Positions 34,109-42,275 of a DNA stretch of 47,057 bases are shown in pieces. This DNA is from Ramlibacter tataouinensis. Its GTDB lineage: Bacteria; Pseudomonadota; Gammaproteobacteria; Burkholderiales; Burkholderiaceae_C. Position 1 is the stretch's first letter; the number at the start of each line of letters is the position of its first letter. The position numbers were made by a program, and so were the translations under genes. Under the pieces are notes generated by a model. The model saw nothing but the letters and a program-made list of their open reading frames with translations, did not search any database and had not been told where the DNA came from. The stretch is taken from assembly GCA_002427815.1 (NCBI GenBank), contig DIZF01000001.1, forward strand, positions 135,140 through 182,196, written 5' to 3'.

Positions 34109-34821
34109 CACCGCACGAGCTTGCCGCCACAGCGCAGCCCATGATGGTCCGCGACTGGATGCACACGGACCCGCTCACCATCGGCGGCGATACGCTGGTG
34201 TCGGAGGCCAAGCGCCTGCTGAGCGAGAACAACCTGCATGCGCTGCCGGTGGTCGACGGCCCGCGACTGCGCGGCCTGGTGACACGGGCCAACCTGCTGC
34301 GCATGGGCCACTTCGTGCTGCACACGCAGAACCCGGACGAGTTCAACTTCTTCGTCACCCGGCTGAAGGTGAAAGACATCATGGTGCGCAACCCGGCCAC
34401 GGTGCAGGCAAGCGACACCATGGAGCATTGCCTGCTGCTCGGGCGGCAGCTGGGCGTGGCGCAGTTTCCGGTGCTCGACGGCGATGTCCTGGTGGGCGTC
34501 ATCTCGGCCAACGAGATCTTCCAGCTCGCCGCGCACTGCCTGAGCAGCGGACACCAGCACGACACTGACGCACCCGCCGCCATCCGACGGGCTTTGAGCG
34601 GCTACCCGGACCCTGCGCCGTCGAGCAACGCCGTCGCCGTGCAGTCGCTGCATCCGGTGGCCTATGCGCTGGAGCCGATGGATGGGCGTGAGCCCGAAAC
34701 CGAACTGGTGCTGCGCTTCAGCACCCGCAACACGGCGGCCGTCCTGCGGGCCCTGGAGGCAGCGGGCTTTCCGGTGGCCCGGCCGGCGCAGCCGCTTTCC
34801 CCCATTCACAGCCTGACATGA
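34105..34821 (+). CDS. ppsC: Phenylphosphate synthase subunit C (CBS-domain protein)
   Basis: A 238-aa protein with two CBS motifs: VRDWMHTDPLTIGGDTLVSE to about residue 70 and VKDIMVRNPATVQASDTMEH to about residue 150. The C-terminal 60 residues (LVLRFSTRNTAAVLRALEAA) look like an ACT-type fold, as in AcuB-like proteins. In Thauera the 24-kDa CBS subunit stimulates phenylphosphate synthase. Its ATG overlaps the upstream stop as ATGA. The CBS pair may sense adenine nucleotides. Confidence 0.88.
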   Translation: MTPHELAATAQPMMVRDWMHTDPLTIGGDTLVSEAKRLLSENNLHALPVVDGPRLRGLVTRANLLRMGHFVLHTQNPDEFNFFVTRLKVKDIMVRNPATVQASDTMEHCLLLGRQLGVAQFPVLDGDVLVGVISANEIFQLAAHCLSSGHQHDTDAPAAIRRALSGYPDPAPSSNAVAVQSLHPVAYALEPMDGREPETELVLRFSTRNTAAVLRALEAAGFPVARPAQPLSPIHSLT

Positions 34822-34837
34822 CATCAAGGAGTCCGCG

Positions 34838-35458
34838 ATGAATCTGCCCCTGGTGGTCGCGATCACAGGCGCCACCGGCGTCATCTACGGCGTCGAGCTG
34901 ATGCGGGTGCTCAAGGACCTGGGACAGCCGACCCACCTGATCCTCAGCGAGGCGGCCGGCCTGAACCTGAGCATCGAAACCGAGTACACGCTGGAGCAGG
35001 TGCGCGCGCTCGCCACCGTGGTGCACAGCAACAAGGACGTCGGCGCTTCGGTGGCCAGCGGCTCGTTTCGCACCCGCGGCATGATCGTGGCGCCCTGCAC
35101 CGTCAAGACGCTGTCGGCGATCGCCAACTGCTTCACCTACAACCTGGTAGCGCGCGCCGCCGACGTGCAACTGAAGGAAGGGCGCAAGCTGGTGCTGCTG
35201 GTGCGCGAGACGCCGCTGCACAAGGGACACCTGGACCTGATGTCGCGGGCGGCCGACTGCGGCGCGACGATCCTGCCGCCGATGCCGGCGTTCTATCACA
35301 AGCCCCAGACCATCATGGACATCATCCACCAGACCATCGGCAAGGCGCTGGACCAGGTCGGCATCGAACATGATTTGTTCCAGCGCTGGAACGGGCACCG
35401 CGACGAAAGCAAGGTGACGCACGCCGACGCGGAGCGCAAGCTGCGGCTGTCCGCCTGA
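34838..35458 (+). CDS. UbiX-family flavin prenyltransferase
   Basis: A 206-aa UbiX homologue preceded by AAGGAG. Landmarks are the FMN site VAITGATGVIYGVELMRVL, SGSFRTRGMIVAPCTVKTLS, LLVRETPLHKGH and PPMPAFYHKPQTIMDII. It makes prenylated FMN from reduced FMN and dimethylallyl phosphate, the cofactor for the UbiD-type enzyme in the operon. It is a second copy to whatever ubiquinone-pathway UbiX the genome has, so it is probably dedicated to phenol carboxylation. Confidence 0.92.
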   Translation: MNLPLVVAITGATGVIYGVELMRVLKDLGQPTHLILSEAAGLNLSIETEYTLEQVRALATVVHSNKDVGASVASGSFRTRGMIVAPCTVKTLSAIANCFTYNLVARAADVQLKEGRKLVLLVRETPLHKGHLDLMSRAADCGATILPPMPAFYHKPQTIMDIIHQTIGKALDQVGIEHDLFQRWNGHRDESKVTHADAERKLRLSA

Positions 35459-35985
35459 TGCCCGGGCGCGCCAATCCGTTCTGGCGCTTCTCGCTGCGCA
35501 CCTACCGCGCCCCCGGCGTGCAGGACGCCTGCCTGGCCTTGCAGGAGCGCTGCGGCGCGGATGTCAACCTGCTGCTGTTCTGCGCCTGGACCGGCTGCGA
35601 CGGACGCGCGCTCGATGAACGCAGCCTGCGATCGGCGGTGGGCCGCGTCGGCCTCTGGCAGTCGGAGGTGATCGCGCCGCTGCGGCTGGCCCGGCGCGGG
35701 CTCAAGCGGCAGGCGGCGGATGCCATGATCGGCGCGCAGGCGGCGCCGCTGCACAAGCGCGTCCTGGCACTGGAACTGGAACTGGAGCGCGTCGAGCAGT
35801 CGCTGCTGGCCGAGCTGGAATCGCAATGGGCGCCGCCGGCGCAACGGCTGCCGCCGTGGCAGGCCATCGCAGCCAACCTGGCCGCTTATCTGGAGTTATT
35901 GGGCGAGGCGGCGGGTCCGGACGAGGTGGCGCATTTGGGATGCATCGCGCAGGCGTGCAGCGCGGGTGAACCTGGCGTCAACTGA
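35458..35985 (+). CDS. TIGR02444-type protein of unknown function
   Basis: A 175-aa protein beginning MPGRANPFWRFSLRTYRAPG, followed by ACLALQERCGADVNLLLFCA and the Trp-rich WTGCDGRAL region, as in the TIGR02444/DUF2390 family. No enzymatic motif is visible. The ATG overlaps the UbiX stop by one base, so it is the last gene of the phenol operon. Its last codons (EAAGPDE ... CIAQACSAG) recur at 38863-38920, behind the cytochrome gene. Confidence 0.75.
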   Translation: MPGRANPFWRFSLRTYRAPGVQDACLALQERCGADVNLLLFCAWTGCDGRALDERSLRSAVGRVGLWQSEVIAPLRLARRGLKRQAADAMIGAQAAPLHKRVLALELELERVEQSLLAELESQWAPPAQRLPPWQAIAANLAAYLELLGEAAGPDEVAHLGCIAQACSAGEPGVN

Positions 35986-36019
35986 ATGTTCGCGACAACT
36001 ATTGGCGCCTCACCAGGAA

Positions 36020-36041
36020 CATGCCCCCCTGTGGGGGGATG
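36020..36041. terminator. Stem-loop between convergent genes
   Basis: A near-perfect hairpin (CATGCCCCCC with GGGGGGATG around a TGT loop) between the stop of the TIGR02444 gene and the stop of the cytochrome gene. There is no T run on either side, so it may be a weak bidirectional terminator or only a stabilising hairpin. Confidence 0.45.
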
Positions 36042-36066
36042 TCCTGATGTCGGCGTTTGCTCCCGA

Positions 36067-38529
36067 TCAGAAGGAGAGATCTTTGGCCAGACTCGCTTTG
36101 ATCACGTTGGTCGCAAAGCTCGGGTTGTGGATTCCCTTGCTTTGATCGCCTTCGATCAGATAGTAGTTCCAGCCGGCGCGCACCATGTTGCCTGACAGCG
36201 CGTACACGTTGGTCGTCATGGCGGCGTTCGAGAATATCGAGCCGATGCCGACTTCAAACGATTTCACCGTGTAATTGACGCCGGACACCATCACCGTGAT
36301 CGGACTGGTCAGGGTGTAGGTCTGGCCGATCTGACCATGCACCTCCGTGTTCACTACGTTGGCGTACCTGTTGCTGCCGTCGTAGACGAAGTTGGCTTGC
36401 ACTTCTGCCTTGGCGCTGTTCAGAACGACCGCGCCTTTATCGTCGACCAAATAGACGCTCTTGAGGTAGACAGGGGCAGCCGGCGTCGCCGCATCCAGCT
36501 TGGCCTTGACGGAGTTCGCCATCTTCGCGCCGAGTGCAGCCAGTCCGTCCTCGGTGGACTTCACCAGCGCCTCGCCGTCGGTCGCGCCGTGGCAGTTGGC
36601 GCAGACCTTGCCCTTATCCTGGTCGCGGATGAAGAACACATGCTTGCTGGTGGCAGCGGCGCCGTGTGACAGGTGGGTCTGTGGGTTGAGCGTCATGTGG
36701 CAACCTACACACGATTCCTCCACATTGGCGTGCTTCGAGAGCATCGGCAGCGCGCCCGCGCCAAGGAAGTAGGCATTGCGGCCCGCGAATACGTCGCCCT
36801 GTGCAGCCTGGTGCGGCGCCGAATAGCCGGTCGGGTTGCCACCGTTATAGCTTTCACCGTCTTCGTGCAGGTAGGTCGCCGTGGTGGAGCCGGTCTGTGC
36901 GCCGTTGCGGCTGTTGTGGCAAACGACGCAGAGCGCGCCGGCACCAAAGCCGGAAACCGAGAATCCGGACGGCAGCAACTTGGTGTCATTGAACACGCGC
37001 AGCTGGGTCGAGGACGGCACGCCGGGCTTGGCCGGATTGTCGAACTTGATGCCGCTCACGGAGGCGTCGTGCGGATCGTGGCAGGCGGCGCAGGTCACCG
37101 CATGCGCGGTGTCAGCCGTCACCTTGGTGGTCATCGCCGTGCCGGGCAGCGACCCGATGTTGCCGCCGGTCAGCTGGTCAAGGTAGATCAGGAAGCCCTC
37201 GGCCGTATGGCAACGCGCGCAACTGGTACTCGTCGTGAAGGATGCATTGCCCGAAGCGGAGTGGGAATGGCCATAGCCGGTATCCGGATCGAGCTGTTGC
37301 CACTCGGAGTAGTTGTGGTGGCCGGTACCCGAAGCATGGCAGCTGGCGCAGACCGACGCGTCCAGCGAGGTTCTGAGGCCGGTCAGGCCGACGGTCTGGG
37401 TCGTCTTGTGCGGGTCGCCGGCGTTCGGGCCGTGGCAGTTTTCGCACTGGATGTTTGACATGCGCGCAACCTGTGCGGATTTCGGGTCGGACCACATGCC
37501 GGCCCAGTTGCCGATCTTCTTGACCAGCGGATAGACCCAGCTATTGGCCGTGGCCAGATCGTCAAAGCCGTTGTTCTGGGCCAGCGGCGCGGTGTCGGCG
37601 CCGACGGTGTGGCAGGAGACGCAAGTGCTCCCGTTGGAGGTCAGTCCGTTCAGGCCGGTGGCGAAGAAGGTAGCGTGCGGCGTTTTCGCCCAGGGCGTGA
37701 ACATGTCCGGCGCAATGGCGGGGATTGAATGGCAAACCGTGCAGTTGTCGGCGGGCGTGACAGACGGAAGTCCCTTCGCATTTTCAGTGCCGCCCGAGAT
37801 GGCGCCTACCCATGTACCGGCATAGACGTCCATGCTCTTGCCGCCTTCTTTCACCGTGTACTTGCCAATAACGTCCGGGGTAAAAGAGGCATTCCTGGCG
37901 GTCGCGTTGCTGAGCGCCGCCTTGGAACCCGTGGGAACCGCGGTCAGCGTCCACGCGCTGGGATCGACATGGCCGCTGTTCAGATAGACCGGCACGCCGA
38001 CCGGGGCATTCTTCAAACCGGTCGAGATGCCAGCGGCGTTGACCGTGATCGATGCAGTGGCAGTCTTTGAACCGTCACTGGCAATGACCGTGGCGGTCAC
38101 GGCGCCTTTGTTGTCGGGGTTGATCGGCAGGATGCCAAAGCGGTCTTCCTGCTGGAAGGTGCCATAGTACCCGCCCGGATCGCTCGCGGGCGCGGCCGTG
38201 CCAGCCAGGACTTTTGCCAGGTCAGGCGTTTTGACGGTCGCGTCCTTGCTCGTCGATGGCGCCGCGACGCTCGTCCACGTGTAGGTGAGCGTCGCCCCGG
38301 TCGGGGAGGTGGCCGTGGCGTGCACGGCAACCGTATTGCCGTAGCCTATTTCGTCGGCGTCGGCGGTGAGAGTCACCTTCATGACGTCGGTTGTTGGGAC
38401 GGTGGGGGGCGCCTCGGGCGTCGTTGTGTCAGATCCACCGCCGCCGCATCCGCCCAGGGCGGCGGCGAACACGCCCGCCAACCCGAGGCTGATCCAACGT
38501 TCTTTTCTTAACAGGTCAAGTAGCGCCAC
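36067..38529 (-). CDS. Nine-heme c-type cytochrome lipoprotein
   Basis: An 820-aa exported lipoprotein. The signal ends in a lipobox LGGC at residues 25-28, followed by Gly/Ser/Thr/Pro. Residues about 48-165 look like a PKD/Ig-type beta domain. Nine CxxCH heme motifs lie between about residue 263 and 647 (CTVCH, CVSCH, CENCH, CASCH, CARCH, CAACH, CVVCH, CVGCH, CANCH), then a C-terminal beta-rich domain of about 170 aa. This is the design of surface multiheme cytochromes used for electron transfer to minerals or partner cells, though a periplasmic role is possible. No porin or CymA partner gene is in the window. The gene is bounded by repeats of the TIGR02444 3' end, suggesting insertion. Confidence 0.88.
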   Translation of the reverse strand: MALLDLLRKERWISLGLAGVFAAALGGCGGGGSDTTTPEAPPTVPTTDVMKVTLTADADEIGYGNTVAVHATATSPTGATLTYTWTSVAAPSTSKDATVKTPDLAKVLAGTAAPASDPGGYYGTFQQEDRFGILPINPDNKGAVTATVIASDGSKTATASITVNAAGISTGLKNAPVGVPVYLNSGHVDPSAWTLTAVPTGSKAALSNATARNASFTPDVIGKYTVKEGGKSMDVYAGTWVGAISGGTENAKGLPSVTPADNCTVCHSIPAIAPDMFTPWAKTPHATFFATGLNGLTSNGSTCVSCHTVGADTAPLAQNNGFDDLATANSWVYPLVKKIGNWAGMWSDPKSAQVARMSNIQCENCHGPNAGDPHKTTQTVGLTGLRTSLDASVCASCHASGTGHHNYSEWQQLDPDTGYGHSHSASGNASFTTSTSCARCHTAEGFLIYLDQLTGGNIGSLPGTAMTTKVTADTAHAVTCAACHDPHDASVSGIKFDNPAKPGVPSSTQLRVFNDTKLLPSGFSVSGFGAGALCVVCHNSRNGAQTGSTTATYLHEDGESYNGGNPTGYSAPHQAAQGDVFAGRNAYFLGAGALPMLSKHANVEESCVGCHMTLNPQTHLSHGAAATSKHVFFIRDQDKGKVCANCHGATDGEALVKSTEDGLAALGAKMANSVKAKLDAATPAAPVYLKSVYLVDDKGAVVLNSAKAEVQANFVYDGSNRYANVVNTEVHGQIGQTYTLTSPITVMVSGVNYTVKSFEVGIGSIFSNAAMTTNVYALSGNMVRAGWNYYLIEGDQSKGIHNPSFATNVIKASLAKDLSF

Positions 38530-38862
38530 ATGGGCCTCCGGAATCGAAAGAAGTATTCGACAACAGGGCGCCCTGTCTCCTTCGGCGTCCGCCTAGCGGA
38601 TAGCTACTGACCAATACCTGACTGTTTTTGTAACTGTGGCCTAAATTGGCCCAGAGTTTTCGAGTATTGACACTTCCCGCGACATGGATTCTCCGCCCAA
38701 ATGCCCATCTGGACAATAGGGAAATGCCGGCAGCGCCGCGATCGTTGCTTGCGAACCATAGAAATCAAGGGCTTACCTGCGAAAGTGGCTCCAGCGCAGA
38801 CGTGCTGCAAGCCAGGGCGAGACCAACGTGCTTGGCGGCACCGCCGGCCAGATGTTGCCGCC
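38530..38862. other. Intergenic region upstream of the cytochrome gene
   Basis: No gene is supported here. The part next to 38529 should contain the cytochrome promoter; I find no clear FNR or sigma54 site. The bases before 38863 seem to continue the decayed TIGR02444-like fragment, with a frame change (MLPPR before EAAGPDE), but the match is too weak to define its left end. Confidence 0.4.
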
Positions 38863-38943
38863 GCGAGGCGGCCGGGCCGGACGAGGCAGCGCATCTGGGA
38901 TGCATCGCGCAGGCGTGCAGCCCGGCGGATGGGTCGGCAGCTA
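38863..38943 (+). pseudogene. Fragment of the 3' end of a TIGR02444-type gene
   Basis: Plus-strand codons read REAAGPDEAAHLGCIAQACS, against GEAAGPDEVAHLGCIAQACS in the intact gene. At the DNA level 38863-38920 matches 35903-35960 at 53 of 58 bases, ending in a 24-base perfect run. No start or upstream part of the gene remains. The fragment ends against the stop of the LysE gene on the other strand. Confidence 0.75.
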
Positions 38944-39573
38944 CGCCTGATGCGCTGACGTGATGAGCTTGAGGCCCAGGCCCATCATCACGAAGCCGGC
39001 CGTGCGGTCCACCCAGGCCTTGTAGCTCAGGTAAGCGCGGCGCGACTGCGAGGAGGAAAGCAGCACGGCCACTATGGCATACCAGCCCGATTCGATGACG
39101 AAAATCACGCACAGCAGCGTGACCGCGAACGGCAGCGAGAACGTGCCGGGCAGGAAGGCCGCGAAGACGCTGGCGTAAACGATGGCGGTCTTCGGATTGC
39201 TGACCTGGGTGGTGAGGCCCAGCCAGAACGAGCTTGAGACCGATGTTCGCTGGCCGGGGGCGGAAGTGTCCGCGTCAAGCGGTTGCCGGGCGCCCCTGAA
39301 GATGCGGTAGCCGAGATAACCGAGATACAAGCCGCCCAGCACCTTGAGGCCGACGTAGAGCGCCGGCACCGCCAGCAACACCGCCTGAAGACCCAGCAGG
39401 GCGGCGGAAGCGAAGGCGACCCCGCCCAGACCCATACCGAGCGCGGCGGCCAGGCCATTGGCGCGCGCCGTCGAAACGGCGACCCGTGCGACCAGCACAA
39501 AGCTGGGCCCGGGACTCACGACGCCGACGGCCAACGCGCCGATGATGCCCGCCAGTGCAATGAACTCGTGCAT
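38941..39573 (-). CDS. LysE/RhtB-family amino-acid exporter
   Basis: A 210-aa inner-membrane protein with about six hydrophobic segments. The family start FIALAGIIGALAVGVVSPGP (ending in the conserved SPGP) and the motif LTTQVSNPKTAIVYASVFAA are clear. The start at 39573 is preceded by GAGG; the longer frame to 39618 lacks a ribosome-binding site. It likely exports amino acids or related metabolites. It has no obvious link to the aromatic genes. Confidence 0.9.
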   Translation of the reverse strand: MHEFIALAGIIGALAVGVVSPGPSFVLVARVAVSTARANGLAAALGMGLGGVAFASAALLGLQAVLLAVPALYVGLKVLGGLYLGYLGYRIFRGARQPLDADTSAPGQRTSVSSSFWLGLTTQVSNPKTAIVYASVFAAFLPGTFSLPFAVTLLCVIFVIESGWYAIVAVLLSSSQSRRAYLSYKAWVDRTAGFVMMGLGLKLITSAHQA

Positions 39574-39598
39574 GATTACCTCGGTGGTGGACAGGTGA

Positions 39599-39997
39599 CT
39601 ACCCGGCCTGGCACACATTGGCGACGCAAACCGGAGTGGGCGGCGCCCTCACGGGAAACAACGGGCAAGGCTGGGGCGGGTTCGGATTCAGCGCAATGGC
39701 CTGCTGGGCCAGCGCGACTTGCTGGCTGGCCGCGGCGGACGCTGCCACGGCGGTCGCTGAAGCGGTCGAATAGATCTGGTACGTCTGCGTCGGACAGGCG
39801 GTTGGCTCCAGGAAGGTCAGCAGCCCGCACTGCTGGTCTTGCTGGCAAGGAGACGGCACGCCGAGGGCCCGCGCCGTCACCTCCGCCTGGTTGGCCTGAT
39901 CGACGGCCTGCTGGTAGCGATCGGGTTCCGATCCTCCACCGCCGCCACAGGCAGCAAGACTCAATACGGTAAGGCCCAGAAGCTTGCGTGCTCGCAT
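39599..39997 (-). CDS. Small lipoprotein of unknown function
   Basis: A 132-aa lipoprotein: MRARKLLGLTVLSLAACGGG, with a lipobox SLAAC followed by Gly/Ser. A good ribosome-binding site (GGGGAGAG) precedes the start. Further cysteines (PCQQDQQC, PTQTYQ, PCPLFP, CVANVC) suggest disulfide bonds in the periplasm. The middle is Ala/Gln-rich. I recognise no family. Confidence 0.65.
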   Translation of the reverse strand: MRARKLLGLTVLSLAACGGGGGSEPDRYQQAVDQANQAEVTARALGVPSPCQQDQQCGLLTFLEPTACPTQTYQIYSTASATAVAASAAASQQVALAQQAIALNPNPPQPCPLFPVRAPPTPVCVANVCQAG

Positions 39998-40039
39998 GAC
40001 TCTCTCCCCATGGGTACACCGACATGTAGTGAAGCCCGT

Positions 40040-40396
40040 CTAGGTGCCCATCTCGGGACGCGCACGAAATGCCACGCGACCCGGTCCTTGAACGATGAGG
40101 AACTGGCATTCCTGGTCCGACGTGTTCAGAGTGGAATGGGGCCTGCCCCTGGGTACCAGATGCCGCTCCAATGGACGCAAATTCGTGACGCTTTCTGGCT
40201 CGCCTTCACGTACTTCGAGCTGGCCCCGCAGGCAAATGATGTAGTCGTCGCTATCCGGGTGAAGATGCCAGGGCACACTTTCCCCCGGCGCGAGCGTTTG
40301 GTCGATTACGCGCATCTGCTCTGTCTGCGCGATGATCAAGCTTTGCTTGATCGTGTAAAGCGGCTTGACGAGCGGTTCAAGTGAGACGGCATTCAT
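40040..40396 (-). CDS. Cupin-domain protein
   Basis: A 118-aa single-cupin protein; the metal-binding motif is WHLHPDSDDYIICLRGQLEV (H-x-H-x5-6-Y/E...) and the second motif is HLVPRGRPHSTLNTSDQEC. The start at 40396 is preceded by GGAAAGAG. It may bind a metal and act as a small dioxygenase-like or sugar/acid-binding protein. No partner gene is nearby. Confidence 0.82.
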   Translation of the reverse strand: MNAVSLEPLVKPLYTIKQSLIIAQTEQMRVIDQTLAPGESVPWHLHPDSDDYIICLRGQLEVREGEPESVTNLRPLERHLVPRGRPHSTLNTSDQECQFLIVQGPGRVAFRARPEMGT

Positions 40397-40484
40397 ATCA
40401 GCTCTTTCCAAGGCAATCGTGGGACGCTTCCGCTTCTGGAGGATTTCGACGTCTGACCATCAACTCACTCGAAAGGGGAAGTCC

Positions 40485-40550
40485 ATGGCTATTGTCACTT
40501 TGGGAATGGATCTGCCAAGAACGTGCCCTGCATGGTGCGAGCGATTCGCT
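40485..40550 (+). pseudogene. N-terminal remnant of an IS110-family transposase
   Basis: After AAAGGGGAAG the sequence reads MAIVTLGMDL, and, allowing for a lost base, continues as AKNV and then ALHGAS after a second small loss. This matches the first 20-25 residues of IS110-type transposases (..VGIDLAKNVFALHG..), including the first DEDD aspartate. The rest of the element is missing. Confidence 0.55.
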
Positions 40551-40702
40551 CAGCCGCTGCCGAGCGCCTCTTCGGCGGCCGCGCGGGCGTGAATGGCCGT
40601 GGTGTCGAACAGCGGGACATCCGAGTCCTGTTGCGTGACCAGAAGCGATAGCTCCGTGCACCCGAGAATGATCGCCCGTGCGCCCTGCGCGGCGAGACTC
40701 GC
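40550..40702 (-). pseudogene. C-terminal remnant of an aspartate/glutamate racemase
   Basis: Minus-strand codons read ASLAAQGARAIILGCTELSL, then LVTQQDSDVPLFDTTAIHAR and AAAEEALGSG before the stop. This is the C-terminal end of the Asp/Glu racemase family, with the second catalytic Cys in GCTEL and the conserved PLFDTT-x-IH. The N-terminal two thirds are gone; the fragment meets the 3' end of the DHFR-like gene. Confidence 0.7.
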
Positions 40703-40705
40703 GGG

Positions 40706-41356
40706 TCAAGCGCGCCTGCGCAGGAACACGTGGGTCGCACGTTCGCCGGCGACGTGCCTTGCGCATTCATAACCCAGGGCGCGCATGTCGATGCCGCTCA
40801 GGAGATGCTCCCCGGAACCGAGCAAGACGGGCCGGATGGCGAGATGCAGCTCGTCGATCAGGCCCGCCTGCAGATACTGGCGGACAGTGGCAACGCCGCC
40901 GCCGAGGCGCACGTCGCGCCCGCCCGCCGCGGCCCTGGCCTGATCCAAAGCGGCATCAATCCCTTCGGTGACGAAGCGGAACTCGGTGCCGCCCGCCATT
41001 GTGAGGGGCGCCCGGGGGTGATGCGTCAGCACGAAGACCGGGGTGTGATACGGCGGCTCGTCACCCCACCAGCCCTTCCAGCTGTCATCGGGCCACGGCC
41101 CGCGGACCGGACCGAACATGTTGCGGCCGAGAATCCAGGCGCCGATCCCGGCAAAGCCCTGCTCGGCCATCGAGTTGTCGACGCCCGTCTCGCCGTCGTC
41201 CTGGCCATGCATCTGGCGCCAGACATGGGTGTGAAAGAACCATTCCATCAATTCAGGCCCGCCGACGCCCAGCGGATTCTGCAGGTCCTGGTTGGGCCCG
41301 GCACCGTAGCCGTCGATGGAAATGGCGAAGCTCTGGACAAGGAGTTTGGACATCAT
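40706..41356 (-). CDS. DHFR/RibD-C-like reductase
   Basis: A 216-aa protein of the bacterial DHFR-like/RibD C-terminal fold. It starts MMSKLLVQSFAISIDGYGAG (a typical VxxSxDGY opening) and has LGGGVATVRQYLQAGLIDEL in the NADPH-binding half. GGGAG-like bases precede the start. These proteins reduce pterin- or flavin-like compounds, but few have a known substrate. Its 3' end abuts a racemase remnant, so the region has been rearranged. Confidence 0.85.
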   Translation of the reverse strand: MMSKLLVQSFAISIDGYGAGPNQDLQNPLGVGGPELMEWFFHTHVWRQMHGQDDGETGVDNSMAEQGFAGIGAWILGRNMFGPVRGPWPDDSWKGWWGDEPPYHTPVFVLTHHPRAPLTMAGGTEFRFVTEGIDAALDQARAAAGGRDVRLGGGVATVRQYLQAGLIDELHLAIRPVLLGSGEHLLSGIDMRALGYECARHVAGERATHVFLRRRA

Positions 41357-41438
41357 GTTTCTCCCGGCCGCTTGGCGTGCCTATTGCCGCCGCAAGAGTG
41401 CCATAGCGCTGCGACAGTCAGATGCGAGTGAAGGCTTC

Positions 41439-41777
41439 TTACTTGGCCGACGATGACGATGACGATGGGCTGGGCGAACCGCCGATCTTCTTGGCCACCG
41501 AATGGGCGGCGTTGCCGGTTGCCTTTGCGCCACGCTTGACACCGCTTGCTGCAGCCTGCGCGCCACGTTCAATGCCGCGGGCCGCCGCTTTCGCGCCACG
41601 CTCCACCCCGCTGGCGCCAGCCTTTGCGCCGCGGGCAATGGCTTTCTCCACCTTGACGCCCACACCGGGGCCAGTTCCGTTGACCGGCTGCGCTGTTTCA
41701 CCGGCGGCTACCCCGGCGCCGCTCAGCAGCATGAGCGTTGCGATGAACAGTGGTGCTTTGCGAAGAATCAGTTTCAT
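41439..41777 (-). CDS. Small exported protein with 11-residue repeats
   Basis: A 112-aa protein with a signal peptide (MKLILRKAPLFIATLMLLSG). After a short linker there are four units of about 11 residues, each beginning RGAKA or RGAQA (RGAKAGASGVE, RGAKAAARGIE, RGAQAAASGVK, RGAKATGNAAH), which could form an amphipathic helix. It ends in a Ser run. The ATG at 41777 is chosen because it begins the signal peptide. I recognise no family. Such helices often associate with membranes. Confidence 0.65.
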   Translation of the reverse strand: MKLILRKAPLFIATLMLLSGAGVAAGETAQPVNGTGPGVGVKVEKAIARGAKAGASGVERGAKAAARGIERGAQAAASGVKRGAKATGNAAHSVAKKIGGSPSPSSSSSSAK

Positions 41778-41855
41778 GGTGGTCAAGGCCTTAGGCGTCA
41801 AACGATCATAGTCGCATGGAAACCCGTTCGACCCCCTGTGTGCTCGATCCGAGGA

Positions 41856-42143
41856 CTACATTTTCTGCGCCGGGTCCCAATGCTCGGCAATCTTTCCGCC
41901 CTCGATGCGGAACATGTCGAACCAGCTTGTCGTGTACTTCCTGGATAGGTCTTTGGGATCTGTGCCCTCGCCCACGAAACCCAGAACGACGAAATCGCCT
42001 TCGGCGATGATTGACACCACTTCAGTTCCCCCCTCGCCTTGCGACGAGATTGATCGACCATCATGCGCAGATTCCATGTCGGCACGGGCCACACCAGAGC
42101 CCACAACTGATGCCGGATATACGACTGCAGGCGCTTCCCTCAA
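41856..42143 (-). pseudogene. SnoaL-like (NTF2-fold) protein lacking its N-terminal half
   Basis: The C-terminal part (EVVSIIAEGDFVVLGFVGEG, then SWFDMFRIEGGKIAEHWDPA) matches SnoaL-like NTF2-fold proteins. These are usually 120-150 aa with an N-terminal helix and a substrate pocket, which is not seen here: the first 30 residues are unlike the family. A 5' truncation or frame loss is likely. A short expressed protein cannot be excluded. Confidence 0.5.
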
Positions 42144-42275
42144 GCCAAAACCATCGGTCAGTTTCTTGCACTTGAGGGGGAGTCCATATATGACCTGTTA
42201 GCCAAGGCCGTGTTCGCGTCCGGCCATACCGGTGATCTCATGCCAAGGTTCATTTTCTAGAAATTCGTATGCCGT

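Noticed and set aside
38604..38894. A minus-strand frame of 96 codons upstream of the cytochrome gene
   Set aside because: It overlaps the TIGR02444 fragment on the other strand, is rich in Arg and Cys without order, and has no ribosome-binding site.
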